Positions 33,433 to 45,190 of a DNA stretch of 64,000 bases are shown in pieces (the stretch's first letter is position 1; each line of letters starts with the position of its first letter). The notes below the pieces were generated by a model that did not search any database, was not told the DNA's origin, and was given only the letters and a program-made list of their open reading frames with translations. The translations under genes were made by a program, and so were the position numbers. The stretch covers positions 73,466,607 through 73,530,606 of the forward strand of contig CM077005.1 in the NCBI GenBank assembly GCA_039090855.1, given 5' to 3'. This DNA is from Macrothele yani. Taxonomy: Eukaryota; Arthropoda; Arachnida; Araneae; Macrothelidae.

Positions 33433-34788
33433 CACCAACGGACAATGAAATTTGCGCACCAAGAAGTAAGCATCGGATTGAACTGAAATTTTATGGACGT
33501 AATGATACAGATGAATGATACACATGAGGGCAAAAACAGAGGTTCAGGCCAATTGCAGAGGGATTTGTGGCATGCAGTCGCGTCATCTTTAATAACGCGT
33601 CGCACCTCCTCGTGCGGCGATGCATGATGCAATACGGTCCGGCATGGAGGCAAACAGACGCCTGATATTGTCCTGCGGCAGACTAGCCTACACGTGTTGG
33701 ACGGTGTGCTCCAAATCTCGGATAGTGCTGCACGGAGGCAGCCGGAGTTTCAACTGGTCCCGCACATGCTGGATTGAGGGACATGTCCAAAGAGCGGGCG
33801 GGCCATGGAAGTCTCTAGACATGGCGTAGGCAGTCCTGGGCAACCCGAGCCGTGTCAGGGCCGGCATTATCATGCTGGTCCAGCGCACCTGGAATCCCGG
33901 CAAGGAATGGGAGCACATGAAGCCATAGGATCCCATCCATATACCGCTGGCTCGTCAATGATCTACGTACCGCTACTACAGCTGATCGGCGATCGTAGGG
34001 AATGGCTCCCCAGACCATACATAATGCCTGCAGTGGGGGAGGTGTGGTGCTCTATAGCGAGGTTGGGATCATGCCGTTGACCCGGGGACCTCCACACCTG
34101 GACACGATGCTCATCTGTCACCAAAACGAAGCGGCACTCATCGCCAAACACCACACGTTGCCAGTCTGTGGCGTTCCACGTCGCTCTGGCCTGGCGCCCT
34201 TGCACACGGAGCTGGCGATGTTCCGGTGTTAATGGCAGCACAAGTAAGACGCGCTGGGATCGCAGATTCGCTTCCGCGAAACGACGGGAAATTGTTCGTG
34301 GCCACACAGGAGCCCCTACATCTGCCTGTATAGTGGACCGGGTCCCCGTGGGATCCGTTCGTGTCTTGCGCTCTATCCGTCGATCCTATTTACCGGTGGA
34401 TCTCCTGGTCCTTCCGGAGCCGCTCCGCCGTGTGGAAGTGTCGTCATGTGTCCACTGCTCCCAACACAGTCGGACGGTATGGTCAGAACAATCCACGTGG
34501 CGGTGGCGGGCTATACGGCGCGCTGACCACCCTGCGGTTTTCAGCCCGATGATCAGGCTTCTCTCAGAGTCCATCAGTTGCGTAAATCGACGTCTCTTGC
34601 GTCTACCTGACATCCTTGTCACTCTGTACTATTGCTTGCGTCCGCCGGTGCTTTTCGCTTTCATGGGGCATCGACTACATGCCGGTTTATAAGGCTTCTG
34701 GTTATTACTTGCAGCGCCACCACATGGTGTGCGGTCATGCGCAATCGCACCAAACGTGGATCATTTGCGTACCAGCACTCACTCTATC
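33433..34788 (-). pseudogene. Tc1-like transposon A (unit 1)
   Basis: The left terminus starts caccaacggacaatgaaatt after TA (33431-33432); the right end is not sharply defined and lies just left of element B. Minus frames: HTH domain TQLMDSERSLIIGLKTAGWS (34386-34622), then TDWQRVVFGDECRFVL (first Asp, 33963-34307), then LDQHDNAGPDTAR (second Asp, 33815-34018). The third position reads PSIQHV, so the catalytic Glu appears to be Gln. Frameshifts separate the segments. Inactive. Confidence 0.88.
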
Positions 34789-34790
34789 TA

Positions 34791-36211
34791 CACTGGCGGA
34801 AAGTGAAAAAAGAACACCAAGAAGGAGACGTCTGATACCAACAAAATTTATACAGCATAATAAGGGAATACGTGATCAAAAAATTATGGCAAAATACAGC
34901 TGTATTTGCTGGAAAACTAAAAAATAACATTTCCATGTAACATGGTTACTACGAGGTTGAACCGCCATGAGCTGAGTCACACTGTGCAATTCTGGCATGG
35001 AGTCTGTCATACAGATGTTGGATGTGAGTTTGGGGTATTGAGTTCCAAGAATCCTCAACCTGGACGCGTAAATCGGGGATGGTCGAGGCTGGCCGTGGAG
35101 ACCGGATAAGGTGTTGACCCATAAAATCCCCCACGTGTTCAATGGGGGAAACATCCGGTGAACGTGCAGGCAATGGAAGTTGTCTTACACCCTGAAGTGC
35201 ATGTTGCGTTGCACGTGCCGCGTGTGGGCGTTCGTTATCTTGCTGGAAAACAGCACGATGGACCGACCTTACAAATGGCACAACAACGGACTGAATGATG
35301 TTTTTGATGTAAGAGGTGCTGTTTAACGTACCCGGTACATACACTAGTTGTGTACGGGAGCGATAGCTGATGGCTCCCCACACCAGGAGACCAGGTGTAG
35401 GCCCTGTGTGTCGCTGGCGGATGCAAGAAGGATGGAGATGCTCCCCTGTGAGTCTGCGAACACGCATACGGCCATCGGAGGCTCCCAAGCAGAATCTGCT
35501 TTCATCGCTGAACACGACAGACCGCCAAAGCGTTCTCCAGTGCAGACATTGGCGACACCACTGCAGCCGTTTCTGACGGTGGGCTGGAATCAGAGGTACA
35601 CATGCCAAAGGCACACGTGCACGTAGTCTTGCATCCAGTAGACGGTTGTGGATTGTTTGCACAGTCACCTCAATTGCAACGGCAGCTCGGATTTGCGTCG
35701 TAGTGGATGTTCTGCTTGACAACTCCACTGTTCTTATGCGTCGATCGGTCCGCTCATCAGTCCGTCTGTGACTCCCGGTTCCACGTCTTTTCGTTTGGGA
35801 ATTCTCCTCGGACCATCTACGCCACTATCGTACAACCACCGATACTTTCCGTCCAATTCGCTCCGCAATACGACGATACGACCACCCGGCCTCGCGGAGT
35901 CCGACTAGAAGACCTTGCTCAAAGTTCGATAACTGCTGAAATCGTACACGTCTTCCATGTCCAGGCATTGCAGCTTCTTCTGGGTCTTCGTACGTGTCCG
36001 TACGCCGACGACTGATTACATTCACTTCGCCGTACTCCTGAAATACCACCGACGATAATTTGCATATTATGCCATGCTGTGGCATAAGTGCTCACCGGTT
36101 GGTCACGAAATTAACATCACACCTACGTAAACTCGACCCCATTAACATATGTAAATTTCATGATCGTCCGCTAATTCCTTCTTGGCGATCTTTTTTAACT
36201 TTCCGCCAGTG
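34791..36211 (-). mobile_element. Tc1-like transposon B (unit 1), long transposase frame
   Basis: Terminal repeats start cactggcggaaagt after TA (34789-34790) and end actttccgccagtg before TA (36212-36213). Length is 1421 bp. The minus frame 34949-35728 (259 codons) carries VVFSDESRF (first Asp), FQQDNERPHAAR (second Asp) and SPDVSPIEHV (Glu), with 32 rather than 34 residues between the last two, suggesting a 2-residue loss. The N-terminal HTH is in another frame at 35825-36085 (QLSNFEQGLLVGLREAGWSY), so the reading frame is broken between about 35730 and 35825. A near-identical copy is at 39295-40715. Confidence 0.93.
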
Positions 36212-36302
36212 TATTTGCAACATTTTGCCGTTGTAGCATGTTTTCTTCTAACTGATTTCAGGGATGAAAGGAGAGTTTGGAGAAAGGTCGGGTTCAAATT
36301 TT

Positions 36303-37362
36303 AGGGTGGCCGAAAAGTCCCCTAGGGCGTTTCGATTGACAACTGTACAAAAACGACCAGATCTACAGCAATGCGTTTTGCGGCCTTTGAAAGAGTAAAT
36401 ATTAGAGTTTTATAATCTTACCTTAATACACCTCCTCATGTGCGCCTTTGGTGGAACGTAACACATCCAGCCCGTATTCAATTTCTTGCCATGTGCGCTC
36501 CGACATGTCAGGATCGATTCTATCAAGCACTACTGTAATGCACTGTTCGAGCTGCTGAAGGCTGCTTAATCTTTCCAGGTAAATCATGTCCTTGACATAA
36601 CCCCAGAGGAAAAGTCTAAAGGAGTGACATCCGGGGACCGGAGTGGCCAAGGAATTGGACCATCTGGGCCAATCGATCTATCGGGAAACTCACGGTTCAG
36701 GTATTCACGAATGTCGGGTCCCCAATGTGGGGGAGCGCTATCTTGTTGTAGCATGACGTTTGGTTGCAAATCCTGTATTTGAGGAACCGCAAAGTTCTGA
36801 ACCATGTCCAGGTAGTTATTCATTTGGACTGTGGGCTCGGAGAAGAACAATAATGGCCCAAATACACGATTATGCATGAGCCCACACCAAACATTCACCT
36901 TTGGACTGTTCGCGACGTGCTCATTGACTTAATGTGGGTTTTCACTACCCCATATACGAACGTTCTGAGTGTTTTTTTTCCGTGCATGTAAAAGGTTGCC
37001 TCATCCGAGAACATTATACAGCGTAGGAAACTTTCATCAACTTCCAGCAGCTCCAACATATATCGAGCGAATGCTAAGCGCTGAGGTCCATCATTCGATT
37101 TAATCTGGTGTGGTGCCAGGACTATGAGCAAAAATCTCCTGTATGCTCTTCACAGCTTCTTCACTGACAGGGTCTTCTGTCACTTCTTTGCCGGTACAAG
37201 ACGCTACCAGTATCCAATAATTTTTTCTGCCACGCTCTTATACTGAAATCACTCTGTGGATCTTTCACATATGTCCGACGGTAGTTTCTTTGTACCGTAA
37301 TCACATACTTCGTTGTTTTTGTTCTGTTGACAATCGAAACCCCTACGGGACATTTCGATCAA
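36303..37362 (-). pseudogene. DUF4817-type Tc1/mariner-superfamily transposon (unit 1)
   Basis: Terminal repeats: gtcccctagggcgtttcgat (about 36318) and the inverted atcgaaacccctacgggac (37332-37350). The minus strand shows traces of the DUF4817 N-terminal domain (TGSVLYRQRSDRRP, about 37190). It then gives RCIMFSDEATFYMHGKK (first Asp), LQQDSAPPHWGPDIREYLNR (second Asp) and SPDVTPLDF. The third acidic residue is Asp, 41 residues after the second (DD41D). The part between the N-terminal domain and the catalytic core is shorter than expected, so an internal deletion is likely. A frameshift near 36604 separates it from the C-terminus LDVLRSTKGAHEEVY. Copy 2 lies at 40807-41866 and lacks that frameshift. 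Confidence 0.88.
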
Positions 37363-37505
37363 ACTGTAGATTTATGTTAAGGATTTTGAAATTTTTGATA
37401 GCTGAGTCCACCGCTAAGAGATTGAAGCCTCTGTCAACAGCAACAAGTCTGACGTAGTCCAGTTCCTCCTCAAGACCTTGTTTTGTTTAAAACTTGGTAT
37501 ACATA

Positions 37506-37709
37506 CACTGAAGAGCAATTGAATTAGAGATCCCTGTCTAGTAACGTGTAGCACCACCTTTCGCCCTGATGACGGCGGCGATTCGTCTCGGCCTGGACTC
37601 GACAAGACACCGGAAGCGTTGGGAAGCCATACGGATCCACGACCCCTGAACAAGCTCCCACAGTTCACGAAGATTTCATGGAGGGGGGGTCAGAGCCTCG
37701 AACATCTCT
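37506..37709 (-). pseudogene. Tc1-like transposon C, truncated 3' end (unit 1)
   Basis: Identical to the first 204 bp of the complete element at 42010-43224, starting with the terminal repeat cactgaagagcaattgaatt. It is cut by the duplication junction at 37709. Confidence 0.9.
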
Positions 37710-37936
37710 TTAGGATTTAATGAGCACTTTTTAACACACGAATGCTCTTCTTTCAACCTGAATCGAAGAAATCTATGTGTCTGACCTACATATTACACGT
37801 CACACTGTTACTGGATGCTATAGATTCCGCGAGAATTTTTGTCAGGAATTGGGCCTCCCTATTTTTTAGAGCAAATAATCTTGTTTACAGTTGAAAAAAA
37901 TCCCTTAAAAATTTGATGACCTAAGGATTTTATATA

Positions 37937-39292
37937 CACCAACGGACAATGAAATTTGCGCACCAAGAAGTAAGCATCGGATTGAACTGAAATTTTATGG
38001 ACGTAATGATACAGATGAATGATACACATGAGGGCAAAAACAGAGGTTCAGGCCAATTGCAGAGGGATTTGTGGCATGCAGTCGCGTCATCTTTAATAAC
38101 GCGTCGCACCTCCTCGTGCGGCGATGCATGATGCAATACGGTCCGGCATGGAGGCAAACAGACGCCTGATATTGTCCTGCGGCAGACTAGCCTACACGTG
38201 TTGGACGGTGTGCTCCAAATCTCGGATAGTGCTGCACGGAGGCAGCCGGAGTTTCAACTGGTCCCGCACATGCTGGATTGAGGGACATGTCCAAAGAGCG
38301 GGCGGGCCATGGAAGTCTCTAGACATGGCGTAGGCAGTCCTGGGCAACCCGAGCCGTGTCAGGGCCGGCATTATCATGCTGGTCCAGCGCACCTGGAATC
38401 CCGGCAAGGAATGGGAGCACATGAAGCCATAGGATCCCATCCATATACCGCTGGCTCGTCAATGATCTACGTACCGCTACTACAGCTGATCGGCGATCGT
38501 AGGGAATGGCTCCCCAGACCATACATAATGCCTGCAGTGGGGGAGGTGTGGTGCTCTATAGCGAGGTTGGGATCATGCCGTTGACCCGGGGACCTCCACA
38601 CCTGGACACGATGCTCATCTGTCACCAAAACGAAGCGGCACTCATCGCCAAACACCACACGTTGCCAGTCTGTGGCGTTCCACGTCGCTCTGGCCTGGCG
38701 CCCTTGCACACGGAGCTGGCGATGTTCCGGTGTTAATGGCAGCACAAGTAAGACGCGCTGGGATCGCAGATTCGCTTCCGCGAAACGACGGGAAATTGTT
38801 CGTGGCCACACAGGAGCCCCTACATCTGCCTGTATAGTGGACCGGGTCCCCGTGGGATCCGTTCGTGTCTTGCGCTCTATCCGTCGATCCTATTTACCGG
38901 TGGATCTCCTGGTCCTTCCGGAGCCGCTCCGCCGTGTGGAAGTGTCGTCATGTGTCCACTGCTCCCAACACAGTCGGACGGTATGGTCAGAACAATCCAC
39001 GTGGCGGTGGCGGGCTATACGGCGCGCTGACCACCCTGCGGTTTTCAGCCCGATGATCAGGCTTCTCTCAGAGTCCATCAGTTGCGTAAATCGACGTCTC
39101 TTGCGTCTACCTGACATCCTTGTCACTCTGTACTATTGCTTGCGTCCGCCGGTGCTTTTCGCTTTCATGGGGCATCGACTACATGCCGGTTTATAAGGCT
39201 TCTGGTTATTACTTGCAGCGCCACCACATGGTGTGCGGTCATGCGCAATCGCACCAAACGTGGATCATTTGCGTACCAGCACTCACTCTATC
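37937..39292 (-). pseudogene. Tc1-like transposon A (unit 2)
   Basis: Copy of 33433-34788 with the same segments, the same frameshifts and the same Gln at the third catalytic position (minus frames 38467-38811, 38319-38522 and 38890-39126). The shared lesions show the element was dead before the duplication. Confidence 0.88.
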
Positions 39293-39294
39293 TA

Positions 39295-40715
39295 CACTGG
39301 CGGAAAGTGAAAAAAGAGCACCAAGAAGGAGACGTCTGATACCAACAAAATTTATACAGCATAATAAGGGAATACGTGATCAAAAAATTATGGCAAAATA
39401 CAGCTGTATTTGCTGGAAAACTAAAAAATAACATTTCCATGTAACATGGTTACTACGAGGTTGAACCGCCATGAGCTGAGTCACACTGTGCAATTCTGGC
39501 ATGGAGTCTGTCATACAGATGTTGGATGTGAGTTTGGGGTATTGAGTTCCAAGAATCCTCAACCTGGACGCGTAAATCGGGGATGGTCGAGGCTGGCCGT
39601 GGAGACCGGATAAGGTGTTGACCCATAAAATCCCCCACGTGTTCAATGGGGGAAACATCCGGTGAACGTGCAGGCAATGGAAGTTGTCTTACACCCTGAA
39701 GTGCATGTTGCGTTGCACGTGCCGTGTGTGGGCGTTCGTTATCTTGCTGGAAAACAGCACGATGGACCGACCTTACAAATGGCACAACAACGGACTGAAT
39801 GATGTTTTTGATGTAAGAGGTGCTGTTTAACGTACCCGGTACATACACTAGTTGTGTACGGGAGCGATAGCTGATGGCTCCCCACACCAGGAGACCAGGT
39901 GTAGGCCCTGTGTGTCGCTGGCGGATGCAAGAAGGATGGAGATGCTCCCCTGTGAGTCTGCGAACACGCATACGGCCATCGGAGGCTCCCAAGCAGAATC
40001 TGCTTTCATCGCTGAACACGACAGACCGCCAAAGCGTTCTCCAGTGCAGACATTGGCGACACCACTGCAGCCGTTTCTGACGGTGGGCTGGAATCAGAGG
40101 TACACATGCCAAAGGCACACGTGCACGTAGTCTTGCATCCAGTAGACGGTTGTGGATTGTTTGCACAGTCACCTCAATTGCAACGGCAGCTCGGATTTGC
40201 GTCGTAGTGGATGTTCTGCTTGACAACTCCACTGTTCTTATGCGTCGATCGGTCCGCTCATCAGTCCGTCTGTGACTCCCGGTTCCACGTCTTTTCGTTT
40301 GGGAATTCTCCTCGGACCATCTACGCCACTATCGTACAACCACCGATACTTTCCGTCCAATTCGCTCCGCAATACGACGATACGACCACCCGGCCTCGCG
40401 GAGTCCGACTAGAAGACCTTGCTCAAAGTCCGATAACTGCTGAAATCGTACACGTCTTCTATGTCCAGGCATTGCAGCTTCTTCAGGGTCTTCGTACGTG
40501 TCCGTACGCCGACGACTGATTACATTCACTTCGCCGTACTCCTGAAATACCACCGACGATAATTTGCATATTATGCCATGCTGTGGCATAAGTGCTCACC
40601 GGTTGGTCACGAAATTAACATCACACCTACGTAAACTCGACCCCATTAACATATGTAAATTTCATGATCGTCCGCTAATTCCTTCTTGGCGATCTTTTTT
40701 AACTTTCCGCCAGTG
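39295..40715 (-). mobile_element. Tc1-like transposon B (unit 2)
   Basis: Copy of 34791-36211. The 259-codon frame (39453-40232) differs at one noticed residue (ERPHTAR rather than ERPHAAR). The N-terminal HTH frame is 40329-40589 (QLSDFEQGLLVGLREAGWSY). DDE residues and the shortened spacing are as in unit 1. Confidence 0.93.
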
Positions 40716-40806
40716 TATTTGCAACATTTTGCCGTTGTAGCATGTTTTCTTCTAACTGATTTCAGGGATGAAAGGAGAGTTTGGAGAAAGGTCGGGTTCA
40801 AATTTT

Positions 40807-41866
40807 AGGGTGGCCGAAAAGTCCCCTAGGGCGTTTCGATTGACAACTGTACAAAAACGACCAGATCTACAGCAATGCGTTTTGCGGCCTTTGAAAGAGT
40901 AAATATTAGAGTTTTATAATCTTACCTTAATACACCTCCTCATGTGCGCCTTTGGTGGAACGTAACACATCCAGCCCGTATTCAATTTCTTGCCATGTGC
41001 GCTCCGACATGTCAGGATCGATTCTATCAAGCACTACTGTAATGCACTGTTCGAGCTGCTGAAGGCTGCTTAATCTTTCCAGGTAAATCATGTCCTTGAC
41101 ATAACCCCAGAGGGAAAAGTCTAAAGGAGTGACATCCGGGGACCGGAGTGGCCAAGGAATTGGACCATCTGGGCCAATCGATCTATCGGGAAACTCACGG
41201 TTCAGGTATTCACGAATGTCGGGTCCCCAATGTGGGGGAGCGCTATCTTGTTGTAGCATGACGTTTGGTTGCAAATCCTGTATTTGAGGAACCGCAAAGT
41301 TCTGAACCATGTCCAGGTAGTTATTCATTTGGACTGTGGGCTCGGAGAAGAACAATAATGGCCCAAATACACGATTATGCATGAGCCCACACCAAACATT
41401 CACCTTTGGACTGTTCGCGACGTGCTCATTGACTTAATGTGGGTTTTCACTACCCCATATACGAACGTTCTGAGTGTTTTTTTCCGTGCATGTAAAAGGT
41501 TGCCTCATCCGAGAACATTATACAGCGTAGGAAACTTTCATCAACTTCCAGCAGCTCCAACATATATCGAGCGAATGCTAAGCGCTGAGGTCCATCATTC
41601 GATTTAATCTGGTGTGGTGCCAGGACTATGAGCAAAAATCTCCTGTATGCTCTTCACAGCTTCTTCACTGACAGGGTCTTCTGTCACTTCTTTGCCGGTA
41701 CAAGACGCTACCAGTATCCAATAATTTTTTCTGCCACGCTCTTATACTGAAATCACTCTGTGGATCTTTCACATATGTCCGACGGTAGTTTCTTTGTACC
41801 GTAATCACATACTTCGTTGTTTTTGTTCTGTTGACAATCGAAACCCCTACGGGACATTTCGATCAA
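40807..41866 (-). pseudogene. DUF4817-type transposon (unit 2), longer frame
   Basis: Copy of 36303-37362. Here the catalytic and C-terminal parts are in one frame (40927-41403, 158 codons): MNVWCGLMHNRVFGPLLFF, LQQDSAPPHW, SPDVTPLDFSLWGYVKDMIY and the C-terminus GAHEEVY. Upstream, FSDEATFYMHGKK (41450-41635) lies in a different frame because of a length change in a T-run near 41480. Spacing between the last two acidic residues is 41. Confidence 0.9.
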
Positions 41867-42009
41867 ACTGTAGATTTATGTTAAGGATTTTGAAATTTTT
41901 GATAGCTGAGTCCACCGCTAAGAGATTGAAGCCTCTGTCAACAGCAACAAGTCTGACGTAGTCCAGTTCCTCCTCAAGACCTTGTTTTGTTTAAAACTTG
42001 GTATACATA

Positions 42010-43224
42010 CACTGAAGAGCAATTGAATTAGAGATCCCTGTCTAGTAACGTGTAGCACCACCTTTCGCCCTGATGACGGCGGCGATTCGTCTCGGCCTGG
42101 ACTCGACAAGACACCGGAAGCGTTGGGAAGCCATACGGATCCACGACCCCTGAACAAGCTCCCACAGTTCACGAAGATTTCATGGAGGGGGGGTCAGAGC
42201 CTCGAACATCTCTCTCGATGGCATCCCAGATGTGCTTGATGGTACAGAGGTCGGGTGGCCTACGTGGCCAAGGAAGCAAGGTCACGTAGGGGAAGGTGTT
42301 CATCCAACCATTCGGATACAATTCGGGAGCGATGGCACGGTGCATTGTCTTGTTGCAGGATAAGGTCCCCAATGGAATGTTGAAGACGCACAAACGGGAG
42401 CAAACGGTCGTCCAGGATATGCTGGTAACATTGACCTGTGAGGGACGATGTCACACGTACCAGGGGTCCCATTTCAGTCCACGTCAACAGTCCCCAGGCG
42501 AGAATGCCACCCCCACTAGCTTGAAAAATACCCTGCTGGCAAGAAAGATCCATTGCTTCATGTGGTTTGCGCCGTACTCGTACCCTGCCATCCGCATGCA
42601 CCAACGTGAATTCGACTCATCAGTGCAGGCAACATTTTTCCACATGTCTAGGGTCCAGTGGCGATGTTCCCACGCCCATGCTAATCTTTGCACCCTGTGA
42701 TGTGCGCTCAGCAGCGGTACCCTCGTGGGACGGTGGCTTCTGTACCCCATAGCGATGAGATGGTTCTGGATGGTGTGGCTGCTTACACGTTTTTGTGCAC
42801 CAGCGTTAAATTGCCGAGTGATTTCTTGCACTGTGGCCCGTCTATCCGCTGTTACAATGCGAGCTAGCCGACGATGACCCCGCTCATCCACACGCTGTTG
42901 TCCACGGCAGTTGGCCCTTGCAGTTATGGCATTACCGGATTCGATGTACTCACGGTGCACCCGTGTGGCTCGTGAAAATTCCAGTGCCTGCACGATTTCC
43001 GAGATGGACTGACTCAATCGTCGGGCCCCGACAATTTGCACACGACCAAATGCGCTTAGATCCTTCGTCTTACCCATACTGCGCCCGACTCTTACTGATT
43101 CCCATCGCATCACTACTTATATTGTCGGATCGTGGCATACGTCATGTCGTTTCCGTTTACAGATACGCCCAAAGCGCCACATTTGTAGAACGCCAGCTGT
43201 CTCTAATTCAACTGCTCTTTGGTG
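42010..43224 (-). mobile_element. Tc1-like transposon C, full length, frame broken
   Basis: Inverted ends: cactgaagagcaattgaatt (42010) and the complement at 43205-43224 (aattcaactgctctttggtg), with TA at 42008-42009 and 43225-43226. The minus frame 42484-43113 (209 codons) has an HTH region (GKTKDLSAFGRVQIVGARRL, SISEIVQALEFSRATVH-like) and CTDESNSRW (first Asp). After a frameshift, 42260-42604 carries LILQQDNAPCHRSRIV (second Asp). After another, PDLCTIKHIWDAIERDV appears where Glu is expected but Lys is read. Inactive. Its right end abuts and truncates the hAT remnant. Confidence 0.9.
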
Positions 43225-43226
43225 TA

Positions 43227-44152
43227 CAATGAGTCTATTTTACTGCCTGAGCTGCAGCTTTCACTCGAGTTACAAGGCGACTATTCCTCCCTGTCGTAGC
43301 TGCAGCACCGTCGGTGCATATACCTATACAATTATCCCAAAGTAAGCCTTCAGAACAGAAAACTTCGTTAAGTACAGCAAATATGTCTTCACCGGTAGTT
43401 GTTGTTGCGATCGTTTTACAAAACCGTAACTCTTCTCTTACATTTCCTTCCCTGGGATATCTCACGCAACAAATAAGTAGAGCTTATTATGAAATATCGG
43501 TTGATTTATCGAATTGCAATGCAAATATTTCACTTTCTTCTACTTGTTGGATTAACTGCGTTCTCAAATCCATGGCCAAATCATCGATTCGACGTGAAAC
43601 TGTATTGTTTGACAGTAGAATAGTTTGTAATGCCTTTGCAGCTGCCTCTCCATTCATAATACGAAAACAACTAATCCTCGGCAATGCTTTATGATTTCTT
43701 ACATTTAGCGATTTTCATAGCCATTATATAAGAAGCTTTCAACGTTTTCTGCGACACCGTAGCTTCTTTTGACATAACACTCTCCTGTCGTTTCAATTCC
43801 ATCTTTTTTCGAATTTGTGTATATAATCATACAGATGTCTATCCCTTGTGTATATAACCATAGTTTCCATATGTCTATCCCTTGTGTATATAATCATAGT
43901 TTCCAGATGTCTATTCCTTGTGTATATAAACATAGTTTCCATATGTCTTTTAAGTTTCGCAAGTCTATGGGTGTCATTGGCAAGAACTTGAAAACAAACG
44001 ACACACTGCGGCTGTTGATCGCCGGATTTGCTACTAAAACAAGAAAAACCGAACTTGATATGACTTGCGTCATATTGCCTGCACTTTTTCTTTCCTTTTT
44101 CCGGGGCTGTATTTGTGTCGTCAGTAACTCTCTTTAGTGTGCAGATCTGCAC
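43227..44152 (-). pseudogene. hAT-type (ZBED/SCAND3-like) transposase remnant
   Basis: The minus strand starts near 44150 with EKGKKKCRQYDASHIKFGFS. A BED-finger follows: CVVCFQVLANDTHRLAKLKRH. Then come LSNNTVSRRIDDLAMDLRTQ and EIFALQFDKSTDIS (43487-43684; a DxSTD catalytic-region motif). Last come RFCKTIATTTTGEDIFAVLN and CIGICTDGAAATTGRNSRLV (43235-43465). These are the hallmark blocks of hAT transposases of the ZBED5/SCAND3 kind. The C-terminal half is absent because Tc1 element C begins at 43224. Frames shift between blocks, and a 36-bp repeat interrupts the zinc finger. Confidence 0.88.
43805..43955 (-). repeat. 36-bp coding repeat inside the BED finger, about 4 copies
   Basis: The plus-strand unit atgtctatcccttgtgtata plus a 16-nt remainder recurs at 36-bp spacing. 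On the minus strand it encodes a 12-residue repeat RHMETM-IYTRD. The repeat grows out of the LKRHMET segment of the zinc finger and separates the metal-binding His residues. Confidence 0.85.
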
Positions 44153-45190
44153 TACTCATAGTTCTCTTCAAATAGTAGTCTGCAGATTCTGCACTACTCA
44201 TAGTTCTCTTCAAATAGTAGTCTGCAGAACCTGCACTACTCATAGTTCTCTTCAAATAGTTGTCTGCAGATTCCGCACTACTCCTAGTTCTCTTCAAATA
44301 GTTGTCTGCAGATTCCGCACTACTCATAGTTCTCTTCAAATAGTAGTCTGCAGATTCTGCACTATTCATAGTTCTCTTCAAATAGTAGTCTGCAGATTCT
44401 GCACTACTCATAGTTCTCTTCAAATAGTTGTCTGCAGATTCTGCACTACTCCTAGTTCTCTTCAAATAGTAGTCTGCAGATTCTGCACTACTCCTAGTTC
44501 TCTTCAAATAGTAGTCTGTAGATTCTGCACTACTCATAGTTCTCTTCAAATAGTAGTCTGCAGATTCCGCACTACTCATAGTTCTCTTCAAATAGTAGTC
44601 TGCAAATTCTGCACTACTCATAGTTCTCTTCAAATAGTTGTCTGACGATTCTGCACTACTCATAGTTCTCTTTAAATAGTTGTCTGCAGATTCTGCACTA
44701 CTCATAGTTCTCTTCAAATAGTTGTCTGCAGATTCTGCACTACTCATAGTTCTCTTCAAATAGTTGTCTGCAGATTCTGCACTACTCATAGTTCTCTTCA
44801 AATAGTTGTCTACAGATTCCGCACTACTCATAGTTCTCTTCAAATAGTTGTCTACAGATTCTGCACTACTCATAGTTCTCTTCAAATAGTAGTCTGCAGA
44901 TTCTGCACTACTCCTAGTTCTCTTCAAATAGTAGTCTGCAGATTCTGCACTACTCATAGTTCTCTTCAAATAGTTGTCTGCAGATTCTGCACTACTCATA
45001 GTTCTCTTCAAATAGTTGTCTACAGATTCTGCACTACTCATAGTTCTCTTCAAATAGTTGTCTGCAGATTCTGCATTACTCATAGTTCTCTTCAAATAGT
45101 TGTCTACAGATTCCGCACTACTCATAGTTCTCTTCAAATAGTAGTCTGCAGATTCTGCACTACTCGTAGTTCTTTTCAAATAGCGGTCCA
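44140..45190 (-). repeat. 42-bp coding minisatellite, about 25 copies, N-terminal to the hAT remnant
   Basis: The unit gcactactcatagttctctt (first 20 nt) repeats every 42 bp with few changes. The minus strand stays open for 360 codons (44121-45203) and encodes a 14-residue repeat YLKRTMSSAESADN. The first unit follows an MDRYLKRT-like start, similar in style to N-termini of ZBED-type proteins, and the array ends where the BED-finger region begins in another frame. The plus strand is also open through part of the array (44115-44645). I read it as an expansion of the 5' coding end of the hAT gene (inference). Confidence 0.9.

Larger units (their letters stand above)
33208..37709. repeat. 4.5-kb tandem duplication, unit 1
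   Basis: Nearly identical to 37711-42213 (offset 4503-4504 bp, only a handful of differences noticed). It contains two Tc1 elements, a DUF4817-type transposon and the left end of a third Tc1. The junction at 37709-37711 joins aacatctct (inside the third Tc1) to taggatttaatgagc with one extra t and no obvious microhomology. Confidence 0.95.
37711..42213. repeat. 4.5-kb tandem duplication, unit 2
   Basis: Head-to-tail copy of 33208-37709. Differences noticed include single substitutions near 39316, 39725, 40430, 40461 and 40483 and one-base length changes near 37897, 41114 and 41480. The high identity indicates a very recent event or a haplotype/assembly artefact. Confidence 0.95.

Noticed and set aside
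34168..34692. 174-codon plus-strand frame (also at 38672-39196)
   Set aside because: Antisense shadow of Tc1 element A.
44115..44645. 176-codon plus-strand frame
   Set aside because: It is the antisense shadow of the 42-bp repeat, open only because the unit length is a multiple of three.
44140..45190. CRISPR array
   Set aside because: Units are head-to-tail 42-bp repeats without unique spacers, in a eukaryotic transposon context; it is a minisatellite.
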